A stretch of DNA of 64,000 bases from Caballeronia sp. dw_276 (GCF_018449635.1 NZ_JAAVUV010000005.1:434001-498000); one strand, 5' to 3'. Counted from the stretch's first letter, positions 20,214-30,629 are shown. Program-made: numbers and translations. The notes: generated by a model from the letters alone, not told the origin.

Positions 20214-22351
20214 ACATGTCGACGACCGCTTCCACATTCAAGCCACTGCATCCCTTGCTCGCCGATTGGGCGCGTACGGAAGGCGTCGCGTGGCTCTTCG
20301 TCTTCAAGGCCGTGTTCGCCGCACTGCTCACACTTTGGATTGCGATGCGGCTCGACCTGCCGCAACCGCGCACCGCGATGACCACCGTCTTTGTCGTGAT
20401 GCAGCCGCAAAGCGGCATGGTGCTCGCCAAGAGCTTTTATCGATTCTGCGGAACGCTTGTCGGCCTGATCGTAATGCTCATATTGATCAGCCTGTTCTCC
20501 CAGCAACCGGTGATGTTTTTATCTGCGACGGCGCTTTGGGTCGGAATCTGCACAGCGGGTGCCGCGCGCAACCGCAACTTCCGGTCGTATGGGTTCGTGT
20601 TGTCGGGTTACACGGCGGCGCTTATCGGCGTGCCGGCCGCGCAGCACGCGGACGCGGCGTTCCTCACGGCGATGACGCGCGTTGCCGAAGTGTCGCTCGG
20701 CATTGTCTGCGCGGGCGCCGTGAGCGCGCTCGTGTTTCCGCGTCATGCGGGCGAACAGGTCCGTGCGACCGTTCGGCGCCGTTTCAGCGGGTTTGTGGAT
20801 TACATCTCGAAGGCGCTCGGCGGCGATATCGACCGAGCGCAAATCGAGCGCATCAACGCGGCGTTCGTGGCGGATATCGTCGGGCTGGAGGCGCAGCGCA
20901 GCGTCGCCGTGTTCGAAGATCCCGATACCCGCATGCGCAGCGGCCGCGTCGCGCGGCTGAACGCGGAGTTCATGAGCGTCTCCACGCGGCTTCATGCGCT
21001 GCACCAGCTGATGAATCGTCTGCGCATGGAAGGCGCGACGCCGACGGTCGAAGCGCTGGGGCCGTATTTTCGCGAGGTCTCGCCATTGCTGACCGCCAAG
21101 GGCGCGCCAGTGAACAATGCCGCCGATGCCGTGCACGCCGCCGCGCAACTCGATGCCTTCAAGGCAGCGTTGCCCAGGCGCATCCGGGCCGAGCGGCTGA
21201 AGCTCGATCAAGCGGCCAACCGCCTTGAATTCGATACCGCCGCCGAGTTGCTATATCGATTTGTCGATGACCTGCACGCGTACGCGCAAACCTACGCGTC
21301 GCTTGCCGTGCCGTCACATGAGCGCGAACAGCGCGTCACCCGTTATGTGCCGAAGACCAGCATGCTGGCGGCGAGCGTGTCCGGCGTGCGGGCGTTTATC
21401 GTGATCATGATTCTCAGCGGCTTCTGGATTTTGTCCGCGTGGCCAAGCGGCGGAACGGCCGTACTCGATGCAGCCGCGGTGGTTGCACTTGCGTCGGCAT
21501 CGCCGAGGCCCACGCAGATGGCCTTTCAGATGGCTGGCGGCACCACGCTTGCGGCCATAGCGGGAATGATCGTGGTCTTTGCGCTGTACCCGCTCATGGA
21601 TGGCTTCATGCTGATGTCCGCAGCGCTCGTGCCGTTCCTGATGCTCGGCGCATTCCTCACGACGCGGCGCGGCATGATGGGTTATGGCCTTGGCTATTGC
21701 ATCTTCTTCTGCTTCCTCGCCGGTCCCGATAACGTCATCCAGTACGACCCGTCCGGATTCATCAACGACGCCATCGCGCTCGTCATTTCCATGCTTGTCT
21801 GCGCCGTCGCGTTCGCCGTGCTGTTGCCGACCAACGCGCCATGGCTGCGCCGATTGTTGTTGCGCGAATTGCGATTGCAGGTCGTGACCGCTAGCAAGGC
21901 TCGTTTGACTGGCCTCGCGATGCGCTTTGAAAGCGGTGCGCGCGATCTGCTTTCGCAACTCGATGCCCTCGCCGCCGGCAACGAAGCATCTCAGCGCGAG
22001 GCGTTGCGCTGGCTTTTCGTGGTGCTTGAAGTGGGCCATGCCGTGATCGATCTGCGAACTGAAATCAGGCATGCGGGCAACGGGTACATGAAGATCAAGG
22101 AAGCGATACATCACGTGGCGCGTCTCTTCGATCACCCAACGTCGTCACGTTTTGAAAAGGCTTTGTCGGCGACCTCGATTGCCATAGACGACCTCCGCGC
22201 GCTGCTCGATACCGAAATCGAATCACGCGACGAACGCCATCGCCTGCAGCGAATGCTGAGCCAGCTTCATTTCGTTCGTACTGCATTGCTCGATCCACAA
22301 TCGCCGATGGCATCGCTTCACGACACCCAAGGAGCTCTGCATGCCGCGTGA
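20210..22351 (+). CDS. FUSC-family efflux pump, AaeB-like
   Basis: A 713-residue inner-membrane pump of the fusaric acid resistance / AaeB family. There are two membrane blocks of about six segments each (roughly residues 25-165 and 385-525), each followed by a long cytoplasmic region (about 170-370 and 530-713). AaeB-type pumps export aromatic carboxylic acids together with an HlyD-family adaptor. The ATG at 20210 overlaps the outer-membrane factor stop codon. Its 3' end overlaps the DUF1656 gene by 11 bp. Substrate range here is inferred from the family and from the LysR neighbour. Confidence 0.92.
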   Translation: MNMSTTASTFKPLHPLLADWARTEGVAWLFVFKAVFAALLTLWIAMRLDLPQPRTAMTTVFVVMQPQSGMVLAKSFYRFCGTLVGLIVMLILISLFSQQPVMFLSATALWVGICTAGAARNRNFRSYGFVLSGYTAALIGVPAAQHADAAFLTAMTRVAEVSLGIVCAGAVSALVFPRHAGEQVRATVRRRFSGFVDYISKALGGDIDRAQIERINAAFVADIVGLEAQRSVAVFEDPDTRMRSGRVARLNAEFMSVSTRLHALHQLMNRLRMEGATPTVEALGPYFREVSPLLTAKGAPVNNAADAVHAAAQLDAFKAALPRRIRAERLKLDQAANRLEFDTAAELLYRFVDDLHAYAQTYASLAVPSHEREQRVTRYVPKTSMLAASVSGVRAFIVIMILSGFWILSAWPSGGTAVLDAAAVVALASASPRPTQMAFQMAGGTTLAAIAGMIVVFALYPLMDGFMLMSAALVPFLMLGAFLTTRRGMMGYGLGYCIFFCFLAGPDNVIQYDPSGFINDAIALVISMLVCAVAFAVLLPTNAPWLRRLLLRELRLQVVTASKARLTGLAMRFESGARDLLSQLDALAAGNEASQREALRWLFVVLEVGHAVIDLRTEIRHAGNGYMKIKEAIHHVARLFDHPTSSRFEKALSATSIAIDDLRALLDTEIESRDERHRLQRMLSQLHFVRTALLDPQSPMASLHDTQGALHAA

Positions 22352-22541
22352 TATTGCGATCCTCGATGCCTACGTTCCGGCCATCCTGCTGTTGTTCATC
22401 GCCGGCGGAATGGCGACCTGGATCATCGACCGGGTGCTTGCGTTGACGGGTTTGTATCGCGTCGTGTGGCATCCGTCGCTGTTTCGCGCGTGCCTGCTCG
22501 TGTGCGTGTGCGGACTGCTCGGGCTTTCGGTGTACCAATAA
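22341..22541 (+). CDS. DUF1656 small membrane protein, AaeX-like
   Basis: A 66-residue protein with two membrane helices (about residues 10-30 and 46-64) matching the DUF1656/AaeX family, which nearly always sits beside an FUSC pump and an HlyD adaptor. Its precise role in the pump is unknown. The ATG at 22341 overlaps the pump gene by 11 bp and is preceded by CAAGGAGCTCTGC, a strong ribosome binding site inside the pump reading frame. The adaptor gene starts 21 bp after its stop. Confidence 0.88.
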   Translation: MPRDIAILDAYVPAILLLFIAGGMATWIIDRVLALTGLYRVVWHPSLFRACLLVCVCGLLGLSVYQ

Positions 22542-22562
22542 TTGAAGGACTAAAACCGCATC

Positions 22563-23426
22563 ATGATCATCAGGAAAATCTTTGGCATCGTCATGACGGC
22601 GCTTATTTTTGGCGCGGCGATATTCATAGGACGCGTGCTCTGGGTGCACTACATGGATCAACCCTGGACCCGCGATGGGCGCGTGCGTGCCGACGTGATC
22701 AACGTGGCGCCCGACGTCTCGGGCGCGGTCGTAGAGATGCCCATCGTAGATAACCAGTTCGTCCACAAGGGCGACCTGCTGATGCAAATCGATCCCGCGC
22801 ACTACAAGATCGCCGTCGAACAGGCTAAAGCGAACGTCGCCGCCCGCAACGCGGAACTGCGCATGCGTCGCGACGACGCCGCGCGCCGCGCCGACATGGA
22901 TAACGAAGTGGTATCGAAGGAATCGCGCGACAACGCCACGCAAGCCGCTTCAGGCGCCGCCGCGAATCTGCAGCAGGCTCAGGCCGCGCTCGATGCCGCC
23001 GAACTCAATCTCGAACGCACCAAAGTCATCGCGCCGGTGGACGGTTACGTGACGAACCTGAACACACATCGCGGCGACTACGCAACAGCGGGCGCAGCGA
23101 AGCTCGCCATCGTCGATAGCCATTCGTTCTGGGTCTATGGATACTTCGAGGAAACGAAGCTGCCGCATGTGCGTGTCGGCGATAAAGCCGAGATGCGGCT
23201 GATGAGTGGCGGCGTATTGAAGGGCCACGTGCAAAGCATTTCGCGCGGGATCTACGACCGCGACAATCCCGAAAGCCGCGAACTGCTCGCCGACGTGAAC
23301 CCGACCTTCAACTGGGTCCGGCTCGCCCAACGCGTGCCCGTGCGCATACGTATTGATGAAGTGCCGGACGGACTGATGCTCGCCGCCGGGACCACGTGTA
23401 CGGTGACGGTCACGCCGTCGAGCTGA
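22563..23426 (+). CDS. HlyD-family periplasmic adaptor, AaeA-like
   Basis: A 287-residue membrane fusion protein. One N-terminal membrane anchor (about 4-27) is followed by a biotinyl-lipoyl half (PDVSGAVVEMPIVDNQFVHK), a short alpha-helical hairpin (about 85-145, with an Ala-rich stretch), the second lipoyl half (VDGYVTNLNTHRGDYA) and a beta-barrel region. It links the FUSC pump to the outer-membrane channel. The compact hairpin is typical for AaeA/EmrA-like adaptors with FUSC pumps. Last gene of the operon; it ends 6 bp from the convergent astE gene at a perfect hairpin. Confidence 0.92.
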   Translation: MIIRKIFGIVMTALIFGAAIFIGRVLWVHYMDQPWTRDGRVRADVINVAPDVSGAVVEMPIVDNQFVHKGDLLMQIDPAHYKIAVEQAKANVAARNAELRMRRDDAARRADMDNEVVSKESRDNATQAASGAAANLQQAQAALDAAELNLERTKVIAPVDGYVTNLNTHRGDYATAGAAKLAIVDSHSFWVYGYFEETKLPHVRVGDKAEMRLMSGGVLKGHVQSISRGIYDRDNPESRELLADVNPTFNWVRLAQRVPVRIRIDEVPDGLMLAAGTTCTVTVTPSS

Positions 23427-23428
23427 GC

Positions 23429-23453
23429 ACGTTCAAGTCAACGCCTTGAACGT
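23429..23453. terminator. Convergent-gene hairpin, adaptor / astE
   Basis: A perfect 9-bp inverted repeat ACGTTCAAG (23429-23437) / CTTGAACGT (23445-23453) with a 7-nt loop spans the 6-bp gap and the last astE codons. There is no U-run, so it may only pause or protect 3' ends. Confidence 0.45.
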
Positions 23454-24461
23454 ATCTTCGGTTGTATCGATTACCATCAGCCCCGCGCGCAATCCCGGCT
23501 TCACGGTCGGGTTCGGGAACACGATCCGTTCTTCGTCGTGCGTGACTTCGTAGCGATAGTCGCCGTCTTCGGCCAGCATCGTGCCGCGTTCGAACGGCGT
23601 AAAGTTTGCGACGTCGCCGGCGATGTGCAGTTTGAGCGCCTCGCTCTGCTTGGTGATCTGACTGATTACAGTGAAGACCTTCAACGTGTCGCCCGCTTTC
23701 GCCAGCGGCGGTTCGGCGGCGATCAGGCGACGCAACGCTGCATCGGATGCGGCGAAGCGCGTCAGGTCGTTATGCCCAAACGGACGCACCTTTCCGAGCT
23801 CAAGCGTGCAGGCCAGCGCGCCCGATTGTTCCGCCGTGAAATGCGTGAACGTGTTCGACTTTTCCTTGTGCAATAGCACCGCCGATAAGCCCGCGTCCTG
23901 CAGCCAGTCGAACATCGATCGCGACAACGGCGCGCCCGTGTAAGGCAGCAACGCGAATTGCTCGAACACCGACGGACGGATTGCCGTGTGCATGTCGATG
24001 TGCCACTTCGCATGCGTGGAATCGGCCTCTGCAAAGAAAACGCGCGTCACGTTTTCAAGCTCGGCCGCGCGTGGCGACTCATGACTCGCCGCGAGCGTCA
24101 GGTGGCGTCCATTGAACAAGCGGTTCAGATCGTCATCGCGATAACGGCACGACGCACGCATTGCATCGATATTGCCGAAGATCACCAGCAAGCGGCTTTT
24201 CAACGGCGCCTTTGCGCTTGCGATGTCCGCCACGAGCGCCGAAAGGATTTCGATGGGCGCAGTTTCGTCGCCATGAATTCCCGCGGATGCCACCACGCTC
24301 TGCTGTACTTCATGGTCAGGCTCGAAGCGCACGATGCCATCGCCGAGCCACGTCCACTTCACGCCGTTGGGCAAGGTGCCTTCGGTCAGCGCAGGCTTTT
24401 TTCCATCGATGACAAAGTCGAGAAAGTTCGCGAACATGGTGGTCTCAGCGCTGGAAGTCAT
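23433..24461 (-). CDS. astE: Succinylglutamate desuccinylase
   Basis: Final AST step: a zinc hydrolase that splits N-succinylglutamate to succinate and glutamate. The 342-residue protein has the Zn-binding H63-x2-E66 in GIHGDET and His158 in HIDMHTAIR, the expected ligand set of the AstE/aspartoacylase family. The ATG at 24461 overlaps astB by 17 bp; an internal ATG at 24437 would remove the overlap, and both are possible. It is the last gene of the AST operon, ending opposite the efflux adaptor. Cytoplasmic. Confidence 0.94.
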   Translation of the reverse strand: MTSSAETTMFANFLDFVIDGKKPALTEGTLPNGVKWTWLGDGIVRFEPDHEVQQSVVASAGIHGDETAPIEILSALVADIASAKAPLKSRLLVIFGNIDAMRASCRYRDDDLNRLFNGRHLTLAASHESPRAAELENVTRVFFAEADSTHAKWHIDMHTAIRPSVFEQFALLPYTGAPLSRSMFDWLQDAGLSAVLLHKEKSNTFTHFTAEQSGALACTLELGKVRPFGHNDLTRFAASDAALRRLIAAEPPLAKAGDTLKVFTVISQITKQSEALKLHIAGDVANFTPFERGTMLAEDGDYRYEVTHDEERIVFPNPTVKPGLRAGLMVIDTTEDTFKALT

Positions 24462-25788
24462 AGAGTGTACCCAGCTTGAGGATACCAGTCAGCGCATCGA
24501 GGGCCGCGCGGGATTCATCGAGCAGCTTTGGATCAGCGAGATCCGCCGGCGCAACACGATCACGATAATGCGTGTCGATCCACGCATCGAGTTGCGCGAA
24601 GAGCGCGTCGTTCATCCATACGCCGGGGTTCACCGCCGCGCGTTCCGCGTCGTTCAACACGACCCGCAAGCGCAGGCATGCCGGGCCGCCGCCATTCTTC
24701 ATGCTTTCGCGCAGATCGAAAACGAGTACGTCGTCAATCGACGTATGCCGCGCGCCCAAGGAATCAAGGTACTTGGCGACGCGCGCATTCTCGCGGCATT
24801 CCTGCGGCACGACGAGAACTTGCCGGCCATCGGGACGCGTCAGCAACTGGCTGTTGAACAGATATGACGATACCGCATCGGCCACGCTGACTTCGTCTTC
24901 CGGGACTTCGATTGCGGTGAACGCGCTGCCGTGCGCATCGAGTTTTGCGCGAAGCTGATCGTAGACATTTGCCTGATCGAGGAACGCACGTTGATGGCAG
25001 AACAGCGTATTGCGGTTGCCGACCGCAATCACGTCGTTGTGGAACACGCCGGCATCGATCACGTCGGGAAGCTGTTGAGCGAACACGGTGGCGTCATCGG
25101 AAAGACCGTGCAGGCGCGCGACCGCGCGGCTGGCTTCGAGCGTTTGACGCGCCGGAAAACGCTTGGGTTCAGCCGTGCCCTGACCATATTCGCTGCGGCC
25201 ATAGACAAAAAATTCGACGCCCTTCTCGCCATATTCGCGGCAAAACCGCGTGTGATTCGCCGCGCCTTCGTCGCCTAAAGCGGGCGTGCCGGGCAGCGCG
25301 TGATGAATCTTGAAGCGTTGTTCATCGGAGAAGATCGATGCCAGCGAACGGCGCGTCTCTTCATGCTCGATCGCGCGATGCAACTTCGTGCTGAGATTCG
25401 CCGGCGTGAAATGCACGCGGCCATCGTTCGTATCCGCCGATGGGCTGACAGTCGCAGCGTTCGCGGTCCACATTGCAGACGCCGAACTCGCCGCCGCGAG
25501 CAACTCCGGCGCTTCACGCGACGCACGTTCGATGACTTCAGCATCCGTGCCCGTGAAGCCGACACTGCGCAACAACTTCAGCGACGGCCGTTCAAGCGGC
25601 GGCAACACGCCCTGATAAAAACCAAGGTCGGCAAGGCGTTTCATCTTGCGCAGGCCTTGCTTCGCAGCCGCTTTCGGATCCGCCGCCGATTTCTCGTTGT
25701 TGCGCGACGCGACATTGCCAAACGACAACCCCGCGTAATTGTGCGTCGGGCCGACCAGCCCGTCGAAGTTCGCTTCGAATGCTTGCAT
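24445..25788 (-). CDS. astB: N-succinylarginine dihydrolase
   Basis: Second AST step: hydrolyses N2-succinylarginine to N2-succinylornithine, CO2 and two ammonia, the main nitrogen-releasing step. The 447-residue length and the N-terminal motif [18 protein letters not shown] fit the family. The catalytic Cys371 is in [10 protein letters not shown] near the C-terminus, as in the E. coli enzyme. The start at 25788 lies 10 bp after the astD stop. Part of the continuous astC-aruF-aruG-astD-astB-astE unit. Confidence 0.96.
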   Translation of the reverse strand: MQAFEANFDGLVGPTHNYAGLSFGNVASRNNEKSAADPKAAAKQGLRKMKRLADLGFYQGVLPPLERPSLKLLRSVGFTGTDAEVIERASREAPELLAAASSASAMWTANAATVSPSADTNDGRVHFTPANLSTKLHRAIEHEETRRSLASIFSDEQRFKIHHALPGTPALGDEGAANHTRFCREYGEKGVEFFVYGRSEYGQGTAEPKRFPARQTLEASRAVARLHGLSDDATVFAQQLPDVIDAGVFHNDVIAVGNRNTLFCHQRAFLDQANVYDQLRAKLDAHGSAFTAIEVPEDEVSVADAVSSYLFNSQLLTRPDGRQVLVVPQECRENARVAKYLDSLGARHTSIDDVLVFDLRESMKNGGGPACLRLRVVLNDAERAAVNPGVWMNDALFAQLDAWIDTHYRDRVAPADLADPKLLDESRAALDALTGILKLGTLYDFQR

Positions 25789-25797
25789 CGTGGATCC

Positions 25798-27273
25798 TCA
25801 GAACTGAAGGCCGGGCGAGACGCTCGCGGGCATGAGCAACTGGGTGCTTTCGACGGACGCCATCGGGTACGAGCAATAATCCGCCGCGTAGAACGCGCTC
25901 GGGCGCTGATTGCCGGACCGGCCGATACCACCAAACGGCGCCGCCGATGACGCGCCGTTCGTCGGTCGGTTCCAGTTCACGATGCCCGCGCGAATGGTGT
26001 GCTGAAAATGCGTCCACGTGGCTGCGTCGTCGGCGAGAAGGCCTGCGGATAAACCGTAAGCCGTATCGTTCGCGCGTTCTATCGCCTGATCGAACGTGGC
26101 GTAACGCGTGAGTTGCAGCATCGGGCCGAAGTGTTCTTCGTCGGGCACGTTCTGCGCATTCGTCACGTCGATGATCGACGGCGTGACGAAGCCGAGTTCA
26201 TTCGATTGCTGCGTCATTTCAAGCAACGGCTTGCCGCCAGCTTCGATCAATTGCTTCTGCGCCAGCACGAGCTTCGACGCCGCGCGCGCCGAAATCACCG
26301 CACCCATGAACGGCTGCGGATCGGCGTCGAAAGCGCCGGTCTTGATCTTCGATGTCACGTCGATCAGACGTTGCGTGAAGCGTTCGCCGAACGCGTTATC
26401 GGGAACGAAGAGACGTCGCGCGCACGTGCAACGCTGTCCGGCGGAGAGATACGCCGACTGGATCGTGTGATGCACGGCAGCGTCGATGTCCTCGACATGG
26501 GCGACGACCAGCGGATTGTTGCCGCCCATCTCAAGCGCCAGCACGATCTCGGGACGTCCCCCGAATTGCCGATGCAACAATGTTCCGGTATCCGAACTAC
26601 CGGTGAAGAACAGGCCATCGATCTGCCGATGATTGGCGAGCGCAATACCCGTGTCCTTCTCGCCCTGAACCAGATTCAGCACGCCCGAAGGCAAGCCGGC
26701 CTGCGCCCAGAGATCGACGGTAAGCGCGGCCACGGCGGGCGCGAATTCCGACGGCTTGAACACGACAGTGTTGCCCGCGATCAACGCCGGCACGATATGC
26801 CCATTCGGCAAATGCCCCGGGAAATTGTACGGTCCGAACACCGCCACGACGCCATGCGGCCGATGCCGCAAGACCGCAACGCCATCGGCCATATCCTGGC
26901 GTTTCTCGCCGGTACGCTCGTGATACGACTTGATCGAGATATCGACTTTGGCGGCCATGGTCGCGACTTCCGTGCGTGCTTCCCACAAGGGCTTGCCCGT
27001 TTCATGACCAATGGTATGCGCCAGCGTTTCCTTGTTTTCGTTCAGCAGCACGGCAAAGCGGCGCGTGATCGAAATACGTTCGTCGAGCGTCAACGCGGAC
27101 CACGAAGCAAACGCATGTCGTGCAGAAAGTACCGCGCGATCGACGTCTTGCGCCGATGCGCTCGCCCCTTCCCAAACCACTTCGCCATTGCCCGGATTAC
27201 ACGATGCAAACGGCGCGCCGCTGCCATCGCTCCAAGCGCCATCGATAAACAATTGAGTCGAAATCGTAGTCAT
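25798..27273 (-). CDS. astD: Succinylglutamic semialdehyde dehydrogenase
   Basis: Fourth AST step: NAD-dependent oxidation of N-succinylglutamate 5-semialdehyde. The 491-residue aldehyde dehydrogenase has the general-base Glu248 in LALEMGGNNP and the nucleophile Cys282 in AGQRCTCARR, with GSSDTG at about 225-230 for NAD binding. The length and the fit with its neighbours make AstD the clear choice among aldehyde dehydrogenases. The start at 27273 lies 11 bp after the aruG stop. Confidence 0.96.
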   Translation of the reverse strand: MTTISTQLFIDGAWSDGSGAPFASCNPGNGEVVWEGASASAQDVDRAVLSARHAFASWSALTLDERISITRRFAVLLNENKETLAHTIGHETGKPLWEARTEVATMAAKVDISIKSYHERTGEKRQDMADGVAVLRHRPHGVVAVFGPYNFPGHLPNGHIVPALIAGNTVVFKPSEFAPAVAALTVDLWAQAGLPSGVLNLVQGEKDTGIALANHRQIDGLFFTGSSDTGTLLHRQFGGRPEIVLALEMGGNNPLVVAHVEDIDAAVHHTIQSAYLSAGQRCTCARRLFVPDNAFGERFTQRLIDVTSKIKTGAFDADPQPFMGAVISARAASKLVLAQKQLIEAGGKPLLEMTQQSNELGFVTPSIIDVTNAQNVPDEEHFGPMLQLTRYATFDQAIERANDTAYGLSAGLLADDAATWTHFQHTIRAGIVNWNRPTNGASSAAPFGGIGRSGNQRPSAFYAADYCSYPMASVESTQLLMPASVSPGLQF

Positions 27274-27283
27274 GTTCGTGTCC

Positions 27284-28321
27284 TTAACTTGCGTTCTTCG
27301 GGCGCGGTTGCGACGCTAAAACACGCACCGTATCGCCTGCTTTCACGCGCAACGCAGTAGCTTCATCTTCGGTCAACAAGAACGATCCGTCTTCCGGAAT
27401 GCCGAACGTCGCGCCGCAACGGAAATCATCGAGCGATGTATTTGAAACAAGGCTTCGAGCCTCGCCGTTCTCGTTACGCTCGCCAACACGCACCGTCACC
27501 AACACGCTTTCGCGCACGGTGCGCAAGTCCGCTGTATGGCACTCGAGAACGGGCCCCGCATCGAAGATGTCGACGTGATTTTCGTAGCGCAGCCCTTCAG
27601 TTTCGAGCATTTTGCGCGCGGGCATGGTGTCGCGATGCGTCAGGCCAACCGCCGCTTGCGCGTCTTCGGGCAGCATCGCGAGATAGACCGGATAACGCGG
27701 CATCAACTCGGCCAGGAACGATTTCTTGCCGTGCGAACTCAGATAGTCCGCTGCGTTGAAGTCGATCTGGTAGAAATGCGAGCCGACCGCTTGCCAGAAT
27801 GGCGAGACGCCGTTTTCATCGAAATGACCGCGTAGCTCAGCGCACAAACGCTCCGGAAAACGCTCGCGGAATTGCGCGATAAACATGAAGCGTGAACGCG
27901 ACAACAAACCACCGACGCCCGCTGTTCTATATCGCGGGCTCAGGAACAGCGAACAGACTTCGGCGTAACCGGTCAGATCGTGCGAGATGTTGAGCAGCGA
28001 CATCTTGGTCCAGACGCCCAGGTCGCGGCTCGCATGAACGACCGTCGATACCCGGTAGTTGTAGAACGGCTGCTCCAGTCCCACTTCAGTTTCGATGCCG
28101 CATACGCCGGCGATATCGCCGGTCGCCGTATCTTCCATCGCGAACAGATAACCGGCTTCGTGGGGCGCGGCTTCATTGGCGAGCGTACGCCGTGCACGTT
28201 CGACGCGCGCGGTCAGCGCGTCGCGATCCGGCTTGAAGGTGGTGAGTCCCGGTCCGGTTTCGTGCGCGAGCGCGACCAGCGCTTCGACATCTCCAGGTTG
28301 CACGCAGCGGACAACGATCAT
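27284..28321 (-). CDS. aruG: Arginine N-succinyltransferase, beta subunit
   Basis: One of two paralogous GNAT-like subunits that succinylate arginine with succinyl-CoA, the first AST step. The 345-residue protein begins MIVVRCVQPGDVEALVALA and carries the AstA-family segments YRTAGVGGLLSRSRFMF and ENGVSPFWQAVG. The frame runs 45 codons further upstream inside aruF, but the ATG at 28321 overlaps the aruF stop as ATGA and matches the family start. Like Pseudomonas, and unlike E. coli with its single astA, this organism has two subunits side by side. Confidence 0.93.
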   Translation of the reverse strand: MIVVRCVQPGDVEALVALAHETGPGLTTFKPDRDALTARVERARRTLANEAAPHEAGYLFAMEDTATGDIAGVCGIETEVGLEQPFYNYRVSTVVHASRDLGVWTKMSLLNISHDLTGYAEVCSLFLSPRYRTAGVGGLLSRSRFMFIAQFRERFPERLCAELRGHFDENGVSPFWQAVGSHFYQIDFNAADYLSSHGKKSFLAELMPRYPVYLAMLPEDAQAAVGLTHRDTMPARKMLETEGLRYENHVDIFDAGPVLECHTADLRTVRESVLVTVRVGERNENGEARSLVSNTSLDDFRCGATFGIPEDGSFLLTEDEATALRVKAGDTVRVLASQPRPKNAS

Positions 28322-29373
28322 TGCAACTCTCCCGAAGCTTGGTGAAGCGGCACACAGCGCACCGTATCGGATTCTTTTACGCTGAGCGTCTCGCGCAGTT
28401 CGGCGGATAGCGGCGCACCGCTCGCACGCGATGACGGCAGCTTGACCAATGCGCATCGAAACGCATGCGCGCCGCCGGCAGCGAGCAGGTACGGCGTGCC
28501 TGAAGCGACGGCGTTATCTGGAAAGCCGCTGACCGTGCGCACTTCATTCGCCAGCACCGAGGCGCTGCGCTCGACCGCGACGGTCAGCACGGGACCGGCA
28601 TCGAAAATATCGACGAAACGATCCGGCTCGAAACCTTCTTCAAGATGGATGTCATACGCGAGCAACGCGCCGTCGTCGGGTTCGCCCAACACGCGTTGCG
28701 CTTCGGGCGGCAACAGCGGCACATACAGCGGATAACTCGGCATCACCTCCGCGATGAACGTGCGGCTCCGACCGCCCGATTCGAGTTCGACTTGCTCGAA
28801 GTCGCGGCCAAAAAACTTGCGCCCCACCGCTTCCCAGAACGGCGATACACCCGCGTCGTCGGTCACGCCGAGCATCAGCGAGAAGACGTCATCGGAGAAA
28901 CGCTTGCGGTTCGCGGCCACGTACATCATGCGGGCGCGCGAGAGCAGATGCGCGGCGGCATCGTGCGTGGATTCGCGTATCGCCGGGTCGATGTAGAAAC
29001 CCGTCAGGCGGCTCTTACCGGTGAGTTCGTGCGACATGGTGAGCGCGTGAATCTTGCGGTTCACCTTGAGTTCGCGAGATGCGTGAATCAGCGCGTCGTT
29101 GCGAAATGCGTAGAACGGTTCCGAATATCCCGCCGATGCCACGATGCTCGACGTGCCAAGCAACGCACCCGTCGCCGTATCTTCGAGCACGAACAGGTAA
29201 AACTCTTCGCCGGGGAATTCGACATCGGCGCGAAACGAATCTTCTGAAAGCGCGACGCGCGTTTCGAGAACGCGGCGGTCGCGCGGCAGCGAATGCAGCA
29301 CTGGATGCGCTGCGTGCGCCATGCGTTCGAGGGCGTCGAGATCGGCGAGTGTTGCGGGGCGGACGATGAGCAT
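28318..29373 (-). CDS. aruF: Arginine N-succinyltransferase, alpha subunit
   Basis: Paralogue of aruG and partner in the arginine/ornithine succinyltransferase; 351 residues starting MLIVRPATLADLDALERMA, with DDAGVSPFWEAVGRKFF matching the same region of aruG. The pair clearly came from a duplication. A GTG at 29421 overlaps the astC stop and would add 16 residues, but the ATG at 29373 has a CGGAA ribosome binding site at good spacing and gives the family N-terminus, so I use it. The 44 bp between astC and this start hold no other signal. Confidence 0.92.
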   Translation of the reverse strand: MLIVRPATLADLDALERMAHAAHPVLHSLPRDRRVLETRVALSEDSFRADVEFPGEEFYLFVLEDTATGALLGTSSIVASAGYSEPFYAFRNDALIHASRELKVNRKIHALTMSHELTGKSRLTGFYIDPAIRESTHDAAAHLLSRARMMYVAANRKRFSDDVFSLMLGVTDDAGVSPFWEAVGRKFFGRDFEQVELESGGRSRTFIAEVMPSYPLYVPLLPPEAQRVLGEPDDGALLAYDIHLEEGFEPDRFVDIFDAGPVLTVAVERSASVLANEVRTVSGFPDNAVASGTPYLLAAGGAHAFRCALVKLPSSRASGAPLSAELRETLSVKESDTVRCVPLHQASGELQ

Positions 29374-29417
29374 CGGCGATTCCGTTGAGTTGAAAGAGGC
29401 CGAAGAAGTGCGCACGT

Positions 29418-30629
29418 TCACTGCGCCACGTCGGCGATAGCTTTTTCGATGCGGGCAAAACCTTCGTCGAGATCGGCCATCGGCATGATCAGCGACGGCG
29501 CAAAACGCAGCACGTTCGGCCCCGCAATCAGCATGATCACGCCATGTTTCGCGGCTGCGGTCAGCACGTCTTTTGCGCGATCCTTGTAGGCATCGGCGAG
29601 TTCCGCACCGATCAGAAGACCTTTGCCGCGGATTTCCTTGAACACTGAAAAACGTTCATCGATACGCTTCAGATGCGCCTTGATCGCATCGCTGCGTTGC
29701 TGCACGCCTTCGAGCAAGGACGGATTGCTGATCAGCTCGACCACCTTGTCCGCGATAGCCGCGCCCAGCGGATTGCCGCCGTACGTTGTGCCGTGCACGC
29801 CGACCTTGAAATGCGCGGCGATCTTATTGGTCGTGAGCATTGCGCCGATCGGGAAGCCGTTGCCGAGCGCCTTTGCGGTCGTCAGGATGTCCGGCGTCAC
29901 GCCGTAGCCCATGTAGGCGTAGAACGTTCCGGTACGGCCCACGCCCGTTTGTACCTCATCAAAAATCAGCAGTGCGCCGTGTTGATCGCAGGCGTCGCGA
30001 AGACCCTGCAGGAACACGGGGTCCGCAGGCAACACGCCGCCTTCGCCCTGGACAGGTTCGACGATCACCGCGCACGTTTGCGGCCCAATTGCGGCGCGTG
30101 CCGCCGCGAGATCGTTATACGGAAGATGCGTGATGCCTTGCGGCGTCGGGCCAAAACCTTCGGCGTACTTCGGCTGACCGCCGACGCTGACCGTGAACAG
30201 CGTACGGCCGTGGAACGATTGCGTGAACGAGATGATTTCGACTTTCTGCGGACCACTGTTGTCGATAGCGTAACGGCGCGCGAGTTTCAGCGCGGCTTCG
30301 TTCGCTTCCGCGCCGGAGTTCGCGAAGAAAGCGCGATCGGCGAAGGTTAGATCCGTGAGACGGGTGGCGAGCCGGAGGACCGGCTCGTTGGTATATCCGT
30401 TGCCGATATGCCAGAGTTTCTCGCCTTGATCGTGGAGGACCTTGAGCAGTTCGGGGTGCGCATGACCCAGCGCCGTCACCGCAATACCGCCCGCGAAATC
30501 AATGTAGTCACGCCCTTCCGTGTCCCAGACGCGCGAACCGAGTCCGCGATCGGGCACAAAATTCGCCGGGGAGAACAGAGGCACCATTACTTCATCGAAG
30601 GTACCGCGTGTCACGTTTAGATCGGTCAT
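29418..30629 (-). CDS. astC: Succinylornithine / acetylornithine aminotransferase
   Basis: Third AST step: PLP-dependent transamination of N-succinylornithine to the semialdehyde. The 403-residue class III aminotransferase has Asp224 in [14 protein letters not shown] and the Schiff-base Lys253 in [11 protein letters not shown]. AstC and the biosynthetic ArgD are close relatives, often interchangeable; position as first gene of the AST operon decides for AstC (AruC). It begins the operon, with a candidate ArgR half-site about 70 bp upstream. The ATG at 30629 is preceded by AAGGAGCG. Confidence 0.95.
   Translation of the reverse strand: MTDLNVTRGTFDEVMVPLFSPANFVPDRGLGSRVWDTEGRDYIDFAGGIAVTALGHAHPELLKVLHDQGEKLWHIGNGYTNEPVLRLATRLTDLTFADRAFFANSGAEANEAALKLARRYAIDNSGPQKVEIISFTQSFHGRTLFTVSVGGQPKYAEGFGPTPQGITHLPYNDLAAARAAIGPQTCAVIVEPVQGEGGVLPADPVFLQGLRDACDQHGALLIFDEVQTGVGRTGTFYAYMGYGVTPDILTTAKALGNGFPIGAMLTTNKIAAHFKVGVHGTTYGGNPLGAAIADKVVELISNPSLLEGVQQRSDAIKAHLKRIDERFSVFKEIRGKGLLIGAELADAYKDRAKDVLTAAAKHGVIMLIAGPNVLRFAPSLIMPMADLDEGFARIEKAIADVAQ

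Noticed and set aside
29374..29421. GTG start for aruF overlapping the astC stop
   Set aside because: Would add 16 residues not typical of the family; the ATG at 29373 has a ribosome binding site and the conserved N-terminus.
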